64,000 nt of DNA from Talpa occidentalis (lineage: Eukaryota; Chordata; Mammalia; Eulipotyphla; Talpidae), in assembly GCF_014898055.3 (NCBI RefSeq), contig NW_023600993.1:20967048-21031047 (forward strand), read 5' to 3'. Positions within the stretch are counted from its first letter, which is position 1, and every line of letters starts with the position of its first letter. Shown piece after piece: positions 24,520-34,527 of the stretch. The translations under genes were made by a program, and so were the position numbers. Under the pieces are notes generated by a model. The model did not search any database. It was not told where the DNA came from and saw nothing but the letters and a program-made list of their open reading frames with translations.

Positions 24520-24578
24520 ATGCAAGTTTCTAAAAATAATACTGAAAAGAGAAACCCCAAATTTAGAAAAAGGAAAAG
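24520..24578 (+). CDS. Internal coding exon of an unidentified gene (exon b)
   Basis: A 59-nt exon between the acceptor TTGTGATTTTACAG and the donor AAAAG|GTATGC. It starts in phase 0, directly matching the end of exon a, and reads MQVSKNNTEKRNPKFRKRK plus a split AG. The second half is strongly basic (Lys/Arg cluster), which looks like a nuclear localisation signal. The methionine at its first codon could in principle be an alternative start. I treat it as internal because of the phase match and the acceptor at its edge. Confidence 0.72.
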
Positions 24579-25074
24579 GTATGCATTTTTAAATTAAAAA
24601 GTTTTATGATAAAATTTAAATATATATGTGTGTATATATTATATTCATTATTAAAGCAAATCTTTTTTTATTTTGCTCATCTAAGAAACATTATATTTTA
24701 AAATTTCCAAAAGGATTTAGTAAAGTGATAGGTAGTAGTGTTAGAACTGTGGAGAATGTTTTCTGTTTATACAAATTTATTGAACCAGAACTATCAAAGA
24801 TTAGTATCAGGTGATCAAACAGATGAAAAGCAGGTTTCTAGTTTAAAAATAGGTAATGCAAACTAGCAGACTTCATACTAAACTAATAAGCCACTGATGA
24901 TAAGTTTAATGTTTATCATTGAACCTGCCATGTACTTTATTTTTTTAATCAATGGTGATTTGTGCTGGGTTAAAAGGATTCCTATTCAAAGACAAAGATT
25001 GACCCTAATACACAGACTTTCTCTTCTTCTTTGTACTTTTTCAAAAGATGAATAATTAAATTTTTAAAAGGGAC

Positions 25075-25215
25075 TTTCACTGTCTTATCTCAGTTACACT
25101 TCACAGTAACTCCATCAAATTGGCAGGGGTTGTATCATAATTATCTCCAATTAAAAGATGAAGAATATGTGGCCTAGAGAAGTTAAGTGGCTTTTTCAAG
25201 ATCTTATAGTTAGAA
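25075..25215 (-). repeat. MIR remnant
   Basis: Reverse MIR: 'acacttcacagtaactccat', 'caattaaaagatgaagaata' and 'gagaagttaagtggcttttt' in order. Confidence 0.65.
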
Positions 25216-25249
25216 AATTTATTTGAAAACATGTATTCTGACTAAATAA

Positions 25250-25450
25250 GAAAGAGTGTAACGGAAAAAGCATGGATTTTTCAGTCTGTTAAAGTTTACT
25301 TTTGTCATGATCTACCATTTATCTATGTTGTCAAATTTTCTAGTTTATCAGAGCCTCAGTTTCTTTATAAACCATTACTTAGTAGGTTTTTTGGGAAAGG
25401 ATTATATGAAAAAGTCCACGTAAGGTACTTGTTAGATAGTTAGTGCTTTT
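25250..25450 (+). repeat. MIR remnant
   Basis: Sense MIR: 'aaagcatggatttttcagtc', 'cagagcctcagtttctttat', and an end resembling 'ggtacttgttagatagttag'. Confidence 0.6.
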
Positions 25451-25659
25451 CACTCAGTGAAGAACTTAAATCAATTTATTCCCCTTTGGTTTTTTCATGA
25501 TACCATGCTGTCCTACTTACTTTATGAAACAACCAATAAAAAGTACCCTAAGATAAGAAATATATATTCCTACACTGCAATTACTGATGAATATACATGA
25601 GTGGTCATTTAAATATACGTGATTGATCTTTTGAAACTAATCTGTCATTCTTTTTCTAG

Positions 25660-25727
25660 GAAAACCATTTTAAAATCCTCTTTTGAAAATATTTGTTCAG
25701 ATGATGCTTTATCAAAGGAAAACATGG
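25660..25727 (+). CDS. Internal coding exon of an unidentified gene (exon c)
   Basis: A 68-nt exon with a strong acceptor (TTCTTTTTCTAG) and donor (ATGG|GTATGT). The first G completes the AGG arginine codon opened by exon b. The exon then reads KTILKSSFENICSDDALSKE followed by N and M, and ends in phase 1. The composition shifts from basic to acidic/polar. It lies 1.1 kb after exon b. The sequence does not match a family I can name. Confidence 0.75.
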
Positions 25728-25959
25728 GTATGTGAAGGCCTGCTTTTAGTTGTTTCCCTTATATTTAATCTCACCAAATATCGTTGTAATCATTTGATAG
25801 GGGGAAAATGCTGTTTTACATATATATTTATATAGATATATGAGAAGCATAGTGGGTAATTTTTGGTATTGATTCATATATCAATGTTTTTCAAAATTGT
25901 CTTTCTATTTCCTTGAATTAAATTTTCTCTGTCTTTACAATATATTTAATTTTTTTTAG

Positions 25960-25998
25960 ATAAAGCTCCAGCAATTGTGGGAGAAAATATAAGCATCA
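25960..25998 (+). CDS. Candidate cassette exon (exon c2)
   Basis: A 39-nt segment follows a very good acceptor (TTTAATTTTTTTTAG). It is followed by GTACAT, which is only a fair donor. It opens with the two bases that complete a GAT codon after exon c, reads KAPAIVGENISI, and ends in phase 1. That is exactly what the next exon at 34528 needs. Because it is phase-symmetric (1 to 1), exon c can also splice directly to 34528. Transcript evidence would decide. Confidence 0.45.
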
Positions 25999-26979
25999 GT
26001 ACATTTCAATTCAGACTGCTCCACTCCAAATTTATTGGGGTCCTAGGGTGCAAAAGAGAGAAAGAAGAACAGTAGCCTGGGGCTTCCCACTGAATTAATT
26101 GCCATTGGTATTAGAACACAGTAGGGTGAATATGGGATGCAGGGAATAGGTTTTCATTTTCAAAAGCAATGTACTGATAATGTACTCTTCCTAGATCATC
26201 ATTTGTCCTAAAAAGCAGGCAAAGGTTTATTTGCAAGATGGAACTTTGGCATCAATGCAAAGAGATTTTAAAGCCCATTAAATCCCAAGAAGTATTTGCG
26301 CCATATTCCCACTTCCGGGTAGACATTCCATATCCTCTGGTACTGCATTTCAATTGATGTAATAAGTCATTAATTTATAGTGTCATACATGAAAGGAAAG
26401 CAGACAGAGGAAGGATGGAGTAGTTATTTAGAAAAAAGAAAACCATTTGCTCCTCTCCTAAACCACTGTAAAATTCTGTTGCTTCTCTTTTTTAAACACA
26501 TTCTGCTAATTAAGTTTCCTTTTCTTGGCTATTTTTCCCTTTGCCTCACATAATCATTTCAAATATGCCTGTGAAAAGGCAAAAGTCAGTTTATCCCTGC
26601 ACAGACTTCCCACTAGGAGCCCTAGCACTGCAGTTTAAGGTTCCAGTGTTAGAATCATTGTTTCTTTCAACTCACATAGACTACTACAGAGGAAATCTTT
26701 TGCAGCAAGGATTCTAACACAGGAAATGACTCTTAGGTATAAATAAGTGACTACATCTTAGTAGTTATCCATGAAGCCACACATCCTGTATGGCTCTAGA
26801 AACACTTAAGTAGTCAATTGTTAAAATACTTAACCAATCTAGTCTACTGTGTTCTTTGCAAGAACCGGGAACATTCTGAAAAAGTGGTTCTTTTGTAATA
26901 GTTTAAGTGTCCTTAATATTTTATGTCCTACCCAAATTTCTTTGGATTTCTTGATCCAACTCTAAAATATTTAGTTTCT

Positions 26980-27256
26980 ACTTTTTAAAAAAATTATTAT
27001 TTTTATTTATTTATGCATACAAGAACTAGAGTGTAGGCCAGAGGTGTAGGTGTTGAGAGGATTCACCAGGGCAGAATGTGGAGCAGAATAGGCAGATCTA
27101 CTGAAATACACTGCTGAGGGGAGCAGTGGGCAAGATAGGAGAGGTCTGCTGTGCCATGTGGGTCAGTTCCCTGGCCAGGGGATCAAATTCAAGCCACTGT
27201 GGCTGGCGATAGCTTGTTAGCCCTGAGCTTTAACCCCTGCACCACCAGGGAGGCCC
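26980..27256 (-). mobile_element. tRNA-derived SINE, subfamily B
   Basis: Inverted copy with 'gcatacaagaactagagtgt' and a terminal 'gcaccaccagggaggccc'. A 13-bp duplication ATATTTAGTTTCT lies at 26967-26979 and 27257-27269. It is diverged (about a dozen visible differences from the GC-rich copies), so it is an older insertion. Confidence 0.94.
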
Positions 27257-27869
27257 ATATTTAGTTTCTTCTTAAAGTAGAATCAATTCTAGATTAACTA
27301 TAGAGGGAAATTATAGCATCTTCTTCTTGAATCTCTGCCATAATTTTTGTACCCTTTTTCCTTACTTGTAGGTGCTAAATAAAGTCTCCTATTAGTATGC
27401 TAACTTTACTGTCTACCATTTCTTTTTGGATTTTATGATTGTTTCTTTCTCTTTCTCTATCTCTCTTTATATGCTGCTTAGAGATCAGGAGGAGAGCTAA
27501 TTAAGTGCAGCTACTTTACCTCTCCCAGTAACAGATTACTCATCTGAAATAAAGAGAGGCTGTAGAAGCTTTCTAATCCAAAAAGGAAAGAACCTGTTTT
27601 TGCAAATTAATAGAAAAGCTGAGGAATCATTGAATAATTCAAATTGTATGCTGATTACTGTAAAAAGATTTAATCTAAGAAATAACTTTTTGAAATATGT
27701 TTGCATTTGAGGAAAAATTGCAATCAGGAATATAATTTATATTTATTATACCTGTAACTCATTTTTTTTTTTTGGTGTTTAGGGACATCTATGATGATAA
27801 AATAATAGCAATAATAATGATAACAAACACCTGTAACAACAATAACTATCTTCATGGTTCAAAAAACTT

Positions 27870-27995
27870 CACATATATGATTTTATTTTAATCTTACAAG
27901 AGCCCTATGAGGTAAATATGGGAGATATTATTATATCTCCCATTTTTCAGTGGGAAATAGAGGCACTTCAGAGGTCTAAGGTCACATAGCTTTTA
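27870..27995 (-). repeat. MIR element
   Basis: Reverse MIR: 'attttaatcttacaagagcc', 'ctatgaggtaaatatgggag', 'cccatttttcagtgggaaat' and 'ggtctaaggtcacatagc' in order. Confidence 0.8.
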
Positions 27996-28538
27996 AAAAT
28001 TAATAAAGTGTTTGTTTATTTCCTTAGTTCCTTTGAGTACCAGGAAGCTGAAAACTAAATTTATGGGGGTTTTGGTATAGCACTGCTCGTTGGTCTAATC
28101 TTGTTAAAAATGCAATTATTATCCTTTGAATCCCCCTTAATGAATTGATTTTGATTTCTTTAATCTCTGAGTCTTTCTCATTAGTTTTATTTTGTTACTA
28201 TTTTCTGTTGGTAAATACCTCATTTCTTAGAGTGGACAATACATAAAAGTTTGAATAAATAAAAGACATATTACCCATAACCAACCACATGGATTAACAT
28301 TCATTAATAAACTAGCAGAGTATGTGTCCGTCAGTCACCTGAGTTAGGTTACCTTGGAGGAGGATGGCTAATGTAGGCAAGAACTCGGTTATGGGCTGAG
28401 TCCTAGAAAAAGCATGAAGGTCTTGAGTCCAGGGTCACGAAGTAGAAAGGTGACAGGGAGAAAGGTGATAGCCCACTACTCAAGAGAAACTTTGCCCACC
28501 TACCCTTGGTTTGCAGTTACCTTTACTCTCTAGACTAG

Positions 28539-28543
28539 AGGGG
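28539..28543. repeat. 5-bp target-site duplication, left copy
   Basis: AGGGG immediately before the TG of the left LTR. The same five bases follow the CA of the right LTR at 30694-30698. A 5-bp duplication is the size made by some retroviral integrases. Confidence 0.85.
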
Positions 28544-28690
28544 TGTAGGGTAAAGAAAATATCAGGCTTTTCTGCCCTTCCGCCATCAGGATAGATGATG
28601 GATCCTTGTCCTGAATGCATGCCTGATGGCGGGCACCTGGAATAGGGTGTGGGCATAGGTAGATGGGATTCAGCTGAGCTAAGACTGTGC

Positions 28691-28697
28691 TTTTAAG
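28691..28697 (+). promoter_or_regulatory. Possible TATA-like box of the LTR
   Basis: TTTTAAG lies 5' of a GC-rich segment and about 190 bases before the poly(A) signal. It is the only AT-rich box in a suitable place. Weak evidence; the start site is not known. Confidence 0.35.
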
Positions 28698-28810
28698 GGC
28701 GGCGTCACGGGGGGACGCCAGCAGCAGCAGCACCAGCAGCAGCAGCAGCCGCCGCAGCCGAGAAGCAGCAGAACGAACGCTAGAGAGCCCAGATAGAGTG
28801 AGGACTTGCT

Positions 28811-28844
28811 GGGGGCTGGGAGGCCTGCCAGCCTCCCAGCCCCC
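28811..28844 (+). promoter_or_regulatory. Perfect 14-bp RNA hairpin in the LTR
   Basis: Left arm GGGGGCTGGGAGGC, loop CTGCCA, right arm GCCTCCCAGCCCCC: 14 of 14 pairs, mostly G-C. It lies 40 bases before the AATAAA. The same hairpin occurs at 30521-30554 in the right LTR. In retroviruses a stable R-region stem can bring the poly(A) signal close to the cleavage site or act in RNA handling. That role here is inference. Confidence 0.7.
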
Positions 28845-28884
28845 CAGCCAGCACCCCTGCCTGCCATATGCCTGGTGAACCCCA

Positions 28885-28890
28885 AATAAA
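28885..28890 (+). terminator. LTR poly(A) signal
   Basis: AATAAA within CCCAAATAAAAAACC, about 95 bases before the LTR end. It is duplicated at 30595-30600. In the right LTR it would end the element's RNA. Because it is in the same sense as the surrounding gene, it could also cut short the host transcript. Confidence 0.7.
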
Positions 28891-28985
28891 AAACCTGCAA
28901 AACTACTGAGGACTCTGACTCCTCCTTTACCCGATCTGCATGGGATCAGAAAACCTGCCTTGTGCCCTGTCCTGCCCCTTACAAT

Positions 28986-29003
28986 TGGCGTATGTCGGCA
29001 AGA
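28986..29003 (+). promoter_or_regulatory. Candidate tRNA primer-binding site
   Basis: Two bases after the left LTR comes TGGCGTATGTCGGCAAGA. Primer sites start with TGG (complement of the tRNA CCA end), and the position fits. It does not match the standard lysine, proline, phenylalanine or glutamate primer sites I know, so the primer tRNA is unassigned. Confidence 0.5.
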
Positions 29004-29158
29004 TCCATGCAGACGGGTATTGGAGCCCTCCGAAGACCTGGAGGGACTAAGGAGAACAGACTTTGCCTGTGACGACGCTGGAGGCACCATGGCGGTATAG
29101 AAGATGGATACGTCCACGAGCTACAGGATGAGACCTGGCGTGAAGGAGACGCCCGAAA

Positions 29159-29314
29159 GGACCAGCCAACGACACCGGAAAGGACCAGCCAACGACACCG
29201 GATAGGACCAGCCAACGACACCGGATAGGACCAGCCAACGACACCGGATAGGACCAGCCAACGACACCGGATAGGACCAGCCAACGACACCGGAAAGGAC
29301 CAGCCAATGACCCC
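29159..29314. repeat. 23-bp tandem repeat in the element's leader
   Basis: Six full units of GGACCAGCCAACGACACCGG plus a variable three-base end (AAA or ATA) run from 29159 to 29296. A diverged partial seventh unit ends about 29314. Units differ only in the last bases, so the array expanded recently. Because 23 is not a multiple of three, all three reverse frames stay open as overlapping repetitive ORFs of 90-180 codons; I regard these as by-products. Confidence 0.92.
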
Positions 29315-30253
29315 TGAGGCAGCAGGCCATTGCTGAAGCAGGGAGAGGCCAATGGACTGATAGACTGATGAACTGATGATTTTGGACTGACAATCCCGCC
29401 AGAAGGCGGAGGACCTTAGCAGGTTATGTTTATTTTTTGAGAATCTGGGGGTGGCCAGTGGGCCTAGATGGCCAAAAGCAGCCTGTGTATGCCCAGTGGC
29501 CAGGTGGAGGAGAAAAGCCAACTAAGGTGGCAAAAGCTGGTACTGATGCTAAGTTGAGAAGCCCTAAAGCGGCTGTTAAGCAGCCTGGGTATGCTGAAGC
29601 CCTGTGAGTCTCGTAAAATCACCTATGGGTGATGCCCTGCTCATTCTTGAGTGAGGGTGAGGAGCTGAGGAGGCCGTCCTTGGGGGACGGGTGGGGAATG
29701 TGGCTTGGGGTGGAGCCCAAGCCAAATGCAAAGTTTGGATCCCCAACCATGTGCTTGTGCAGTGGGTTGGCTTGAGAGCAGGGGTCTGTGAGTCGCATGG
29801 GTGGCCATGAAGGCCGAGTGTTGGAGCGACTGCAGACAGAAACCCTGAGGGTTGGCGATTACCCCCAACAGAATAAAATTGCCAATCCCAGAGCTAGTGC
29901 ATCCTGGGGGTGGATGCTGTGTGTGCCTTGTAGCCGAGACTACAGCCAGAGAAGGCCAGGAAGCCTGACGGCTCCTGGTGTGATATAGCAGATGCCGTGT
30001 GTGATTTCCCCTCCCTCGCATGAGCAGTGCCTTCGGCAGCAGATTTGGTGGCTCATCTGCTGGTACCAATAATTGTCTTTTGCACTTGGTTGGTGCCCTG
30101 CCTGGACTTATTTGTGTTCTGTTGTATTTTGTTATGTTGTATTTTGTTATTTGATGTATTTGCTTTTGTGGGCCATGGCTGCATTGTTTGTTTGCTTAGA
30201 AAATTGTGTATATATGTATAGACTGTATGGCAGAAAACCCTGAGGGGGTGGAC
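29315..30253 (+). other. Non-coding internal region of the LTR element
   Basis: About 940 bases with no recognisable retroviral gene on either strand. The last 20 bases before the right LTR (GAAAACCCTGAGGGGGTGGA and then C) form an imperfect polypurine tract, in the place expected for plus-strand priming. A 142-codon reverse frame (29641-30069) has no domain I recognise and I do not call it a gene. Confidence 0.7.
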
Positions 30254-30693
30254 TGTAGGGTAAAGAAAATATCAGGCTTTTCTGCCCTTCCGCCATCAGG
30301 ATAGATGATGGATCCTTGTCCTGAATGCATGCCTGATGGCGGGCACCTGGAATAGGGTGTGGGCATAGGTAGATGGGATTCAGCTGAGCTAAGACTGTGC
30401 TTTTAAGGGCGGCGTCACGGGGGGACGCCAGCAGCAGCAGCACCAGCAGCAGCAGCAGCCGCCGCAGCCGAGAAGCAGCAGAACGAACGCTAGAGAGCCC
30501 AGATAGAGTGAGGACTTGCTGGGGGCTGGGAGGCCTGCCAGCCTCCCAGCCCCCCAGCCAGCACCCCTGCCTGCCATATGCCTGGTGAACCCCAAATAAA
30601 AAACCTGCAAAACTACTGAGGACTCTGACTCCTCCTTTACCCGATCTGCATGGGATCAGAAAACCTGCCTTGTGCCCTGTCCTGCCCCTTACA
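30254..30693 (+). repeat. Right (3') LTR
   Basis: Exact copy of the left LTR, shifted by 1710 bases, with the same CAG tract, hairpin and AATAAA. It is followed at 30694-30698 by AGGGG, the target duplication. Confidence 0.94.
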
Positions 30694-32334
30694 AGGGGGG
30701 AGGGGAAGTTAGCCTCATGCTCCTCTCCTCAGATGCATCTTCTTCCTCTTTTTTTCTGTCCAGGAATAGAACTCCCCTTCTAAAGTATTTCAATCTGTAT
30801 TTTCCCCATCTCTAAGTTTAAATTGTGAGCACAGAGAAATGGTTGTGATTACTATATAACAGAATGCCAAGTGTTTTTTCCTCATTCTCTATTAGAAGGC
30901 CTTTGAAATTTCAACATGAAATGGCTTAAAAACTTATTTTAAATGACTTTTTCAGCATCAGCTTTGAGTTAACCCATCCAGTAGATTATATAAAGGGAGA
31001 AACAACTTCTCTACACATTTAATAAAGAAGTAAGATTGAATAAAATTTCATAAACATACTTTTGAAAGCTTTAAAAATAATGGCGGATTTATTGAGACAA
31101 ATAGTTATTCTCTGAAATGGAAAAACAACATTGATTTATTTTTATAAAAATTCATTTTTAAAAGCTACATATGGACTTCAGTGTGAGTGATCCTCCTCTT
31201 CTCCCCTTCAAAAAAAAAAAAAAACCCAACTTTTTCTGAGTGATAGAGCAGCTGTAATGCTACCACTTTACTCTCAACAACAAATTGAAACAAGTCAGGG
31301 AAACTACAGGATAATCAGTATTGATAGAAGATGATTGGTCATGCAATCAGCAAAGGCATTCATGCTGTCTCTATCTTTGGAGGATATCAATGACCAATTT
31401 TGATAACCTAGTTTGTAGATTATAGTAACTGCTCTTTCTTGAGAATTATTTTTGAACTCTATGTGTTTACAACATAGAAATACCCATTTAGAAAAGCAAA
31501 CCTCCTATTGCTTTGGAAGTAGAATTTGGCACCAAGCAAGTTGGTGTTATGAACCTGGTTGATTTATGAATTCACCCATTACTTTGTCTGCCCTTTGATG
31601 AAAAAGCAGTATATATATATTTTTCAGATCACTTGAAAATGGAGAACCTACAATGCCATTTGGCAATGACATTCATTATCAAAAACTGATTGTATTTTAG
31701 CCTAGTCTTAGAAATATAAAGGTATTTGTGTGCCATTTTCCATTTGCAGTATAGCTCCATATTCATCTTCTCAACAGTGCTTTAAATGTCAATGTCAATT
31801 TCTGTAGACTCATTGTAAAGTAGAAAAGCACACTATTTGTGAGTGAGACTGGGGAATCAGTGTGAAGAAAACTGCAAGTAGTTGTCTGTTACGTAATAGG
31901 CTACTAAATGAGAAATCTGTCCTAGCAGAGGTTAACTTCATTAACAAAATTGCTTCAAGAAAAATATACATTCCTCCAGAAAATCCTGAGTCATTAGATA
32001 TGGGCTTGCATGCATAGTTTTAATAAACTCTTCAAGTGATTCCTATACCCACTAGAATTCGAATGCCACTGTTCTAGAATGTAAGAGTTCATACTCTGTG
32101 TTCTGAGGCTTTAGCAATTACCATAAAACACAGATGTATGTGGAATACAACTAATACACCAATTACAGTTTTTGCAAAAATTATAGTTTTTGTTTATTAA
32201 GTATAAGAACTGGTTCTAAGGTGGGGAATGTCATAAAAAAAGATTGCAAACTGTTTTGAGAGAAGTTTTTCATAGAGAGAAACTAAGATTGACTAGAGAG
32301 ATGGCCAGAAGGCTCATTGGTCTGTGTCTATTCT

Positions 32335-32385
32335 CTTCAATCCCTGGCCCATAGTAGGCCCACAATAAATGTCTGTTAATTGTAT
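32335..32385 (+). repeat. MIR 3' fragment
   Basis: The text 'ccctggcccatagtaggccc' and 'acaataaatgtctgtt' is the end of the MIR consensus (GGCACATAGTAGGCACTCAATAAATGTT). Confidence 0.65.
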
Positions 32386-32559
32386 ATGTAAATACTTGGG
32401 ACAAGTAAATATTGACAGAAAAATCATTTTTATAAACAAAGTTGTTATTTAGTACTGAAGCAATAACCAAAGAAAAACTTTCTTGTAACCTCCCATTACT
32501 TTATAGAACACTATTATTTAATAAATGTTTAGCAGAATTTTTGTTTTATTAATTTTAAT

Positions 32560-32715
32560 CAAATTTTTTGAGATAATGTTGATTTATAACATTGCTTTAG
32601 GGGTGTGGGTTTACACCTGTTCAAATGTATATATTCACATCACATCCACCACTTAAACACCAGTAATCCTCATTATAGTCCATTGGGTCACCCACCCCTA
32701 CCTATGTCCCCTTAT
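32560..32715 (-). repeat. Possible L1 fragment
   Basis: 'tgttgatttataacattgct' followed by 'aggggtgtgggtttacacct' resembles antisense L1 internal text in laurasiatherian mammals. Short and diverged. Confidence 0.4.
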
Positions 32716-33432
32716 AACAGAATTTTTTAATTTCCTTTTATTAAGTAATAGGTAAGAGAAAATTATCAACAAAGAAGGTAATAAGAATGTAGAAAAGAAT
32801 ATTAATTCTTTTGAACTGGAGGGAACAGAGAATAAAACTTTTTTGCATTAATAATGTTTTTACCTTTAACACTTAGTTTACAAGTGAGTGTTCTTGGATA
32901 TGTTCATGTTAGTGGATGTACACAGCATATTCACTCTTGCTAAACATTATTGGTCAGAACAATTTTAAGTATGTTCCACAATTAAATAAAAAATTAGTAT
33001 TATTACTAAAAGTATCTAGTTTCCATATTCATTAATATTTCAACTCTAAAGAATATGTCCTACTTGACTTTCTTTTCATATTCTGTGAACTTTCAATTGC
33101 TTTACTTAGTGTGATTTTGGTGACCTGCCAATGAATGGCATGTAATAGGAGGTGCTATACCAGATTTTTGAAACCAGAATGGAAGATGGTAGGGCATATA
33201 TTTGTGGCCTTTCTCTTTGAATCATGCTGTCTTTGGAAGGACTTTTCAAATGCTACATCTGTCTGTATTAGGATAGCAGGCCTTTCCTTGATCTTTCCTT
33301 CATCAAGCACCTATAGCAAATGAAAATATTTGTTTTATAGAATTGGGAACTCAGTTGCATATTGTTAGTCAGTAGTTGAGTCTATGGGGTTATAATAGCC
33401 ATTTATTTCTTTGGCAGGGGAGATTATTTTAT

Positions 33433-33715
33433 TTTATTTTTTAAGATTTATTTATTTATTTTATTTATACAAGCACTGGGTACAGTCAGAAGCGCGGGAG
33501 GGTGAGAGAATTCACCAGAGCCAGAGCGGGGAGCAGAGCAGGCAGAAGGACCGAAGTACACTGCTGAGGGGAGCAGCAGGCAGCAGGAGAGGTCTGCGCG
33601 CCATGTAGGACCCTCCTCCCGTGGCCGGGGAGCAGCCGGGGATCGAACCGGCGCTGCAGAGGCTGCGTGCAGCTTCGCAACCCAGCGCTCAACCGCTGCG
33701 CCACCGGGGAGGCCC
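33433..33715 (-). mobile_element. tRNA-derived SINE, subfamily A
   Basis: Inverted, nearly intact copy with tail ATTTATTTATTTTATTTATA, 'caagcactgggtacagtcag' and a terminal 'gcgccaccggggaggccc'. A 16-bp duplication GGGGAGATTATTTTAT lies at 33417-33432 and 33718-33733. This is a young copy. Confidence 0.96.
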
Positions 33716-33967
33716 AGGGGGAGATTATTTTATCTATCTCAGCAAATCTTGTGAATTACCAGATTTTTTGTATACTTAGATATTTATGTCACAGTAGCAC
33801 AAACAGTACCCTGACTTCCTAAGTATGTGATAATTTTTAAAAAATCCCTTTGTGCAATTAAGATGTGTTGATATTTGGTATAAGAATAGACTGTCTATAA
33901 GAATAGACTCTATTTAGCCACTTATTTACAAAGTTACCAGTCTTAAGCATATAGTTTTAGTAGTTTA

Positions 33968-34190
33968 TAGCTGGGATTGGCAAATTTTGACTCACAGTAT
34001 ACCAATCACTGCCTGTTACTGTAAATAAAGTTTTAGTGGAACATAGCTGCTCTCATTTGTTTATATATATGCCTAAGGTTTCCTGCTAACAGAAGAATTG
34101 AGTAGTGGTGACAGAGACTTTCCGGGCCACAAAGTCTGAAATATTTACTCTCTGGCCCTCTATAAAAAAGATTTTCTGACCCCTGGTCTG
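33968..34190. mobile_element. hAT-type MITE remnant
   Basis: Starts 'gggattggcaaattttgact' and ends 'agattttctgacccctgg', which are the inverted termini of a common mammalian hAT MITE (CAGGGGTTGGCAAACT ... AAAGTTTGCTGACCCCTG). The centre keeps 'ataaagttttagtggaacat' and 'tctgaaatatttactctctg'. An ancient fossil. Confidence 0.75.
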
Positions 34191-34527
34191 TAAAGAACAT
34201 AATTTGATATCCTTGGAGTCTGATTTTTTAAAAATTCACAAAAATATCTAGTCAGTTTTTAATATTTCAGGCATACTTGAATGGTCAATATATAGAGGGA
34301 ATGTCTCCTACATTTTTCAAGGAATAATTGTAAAAGGTCCACATGGAAGTCCATAATTTTGCACCAAACAGAGGGTGTTGAAAATTATATGAATTTTTTC
34401 CCAAAATATTTAGCTTTTATCTTACAACATTTAGAAGATGTCTTCTTTCTAGGTGGTTCACATTATGAATTAGATTAAAATAATTAAGATGTAGTATTTT
34501 TACACTGTATTAATGATGTCTCTTTAG

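Larger units (their letters stand above)
28544..28983 (+). repeat. Left (5') LTR
   Basis: Begins TGTAGGGTAAAG and ends GCCCCTTACA, with the short terminal inverted repeat TGTA...TACA. Inside are: a TTTTAAG box at 28691 (possible TATA substitute), a GCGTCACG CRE-like site near 28703, a CAG/CCG-rich tract at about 28720-28760, a perfect 14-bp hairpin at 28811-28844, and an AATAAA at 28885-28890. The order (promoter box, structured R-like region, poly(A) signal, short U5) is that of a working LTR. The long reverse-strand ORF over it is not a gene. Confidence 0.94.
28544..30693 (+). mobile_element. Young non-autonomous LTR retroelement (two identical LTRs)
   Basis: A complete 2150-bp element: 440-bp left LTR, 1270-bp internal region, 440-bp right LTR, and a 5-bp target duplication. 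The two LTRs are identical at all 440 positions by direct line comparison. Since LTRs are identical at insertion, the element is very recent. The internal region has no gag, protease, polymerase or envelope frame: the longest plus-strand frames there are about 66 codons. It must have moved using enzymes from another element. This fits an internally deleted endogenous retrovirus or a mammalian TRIM/LARD-like element. It lies in an intron of the plus-strand gene, in the same orientation. Confidence 0.93.
30699..33416 (+). other. Intronic single-copy DNA
   Basis: About 2.7 kb without exons I can support. It holds an A-run near 31209-31223, a short MIR tail near 32335-32385 and a possible L1 fragment near 32560-32715. 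Otherwise it is AT-rich DNA with no clear repeats; some of it could be old conserved non-coding sequence. Confidence 0.5.

Noticed and set aside
28530..29117. 195-codon reverse-strand ORF across the left LTR
   Set aside because: It reads the CAG tract as poly-leucine and crosses the LTR boundary into the leader. The LTR part recurs in the right LTR. There is no domain and no sign of a promoter on that strand, so it is a composition artefact.
29159..29314. CRISPR-like array
   Set aside because: The units are directly adjacent with no spacers, in a mammalian retroelement. It is a simple tandem repeat.
28979..29521. Three overlapping reverse ORFs (180, 101 and 90 codons) with repeated WLVLSGVVGWS-like units
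   Set aside because: They are the three reverse frames of the 23-bp tandem repeat, all open because the unit is not a multiple of three. No independent coding evidence.
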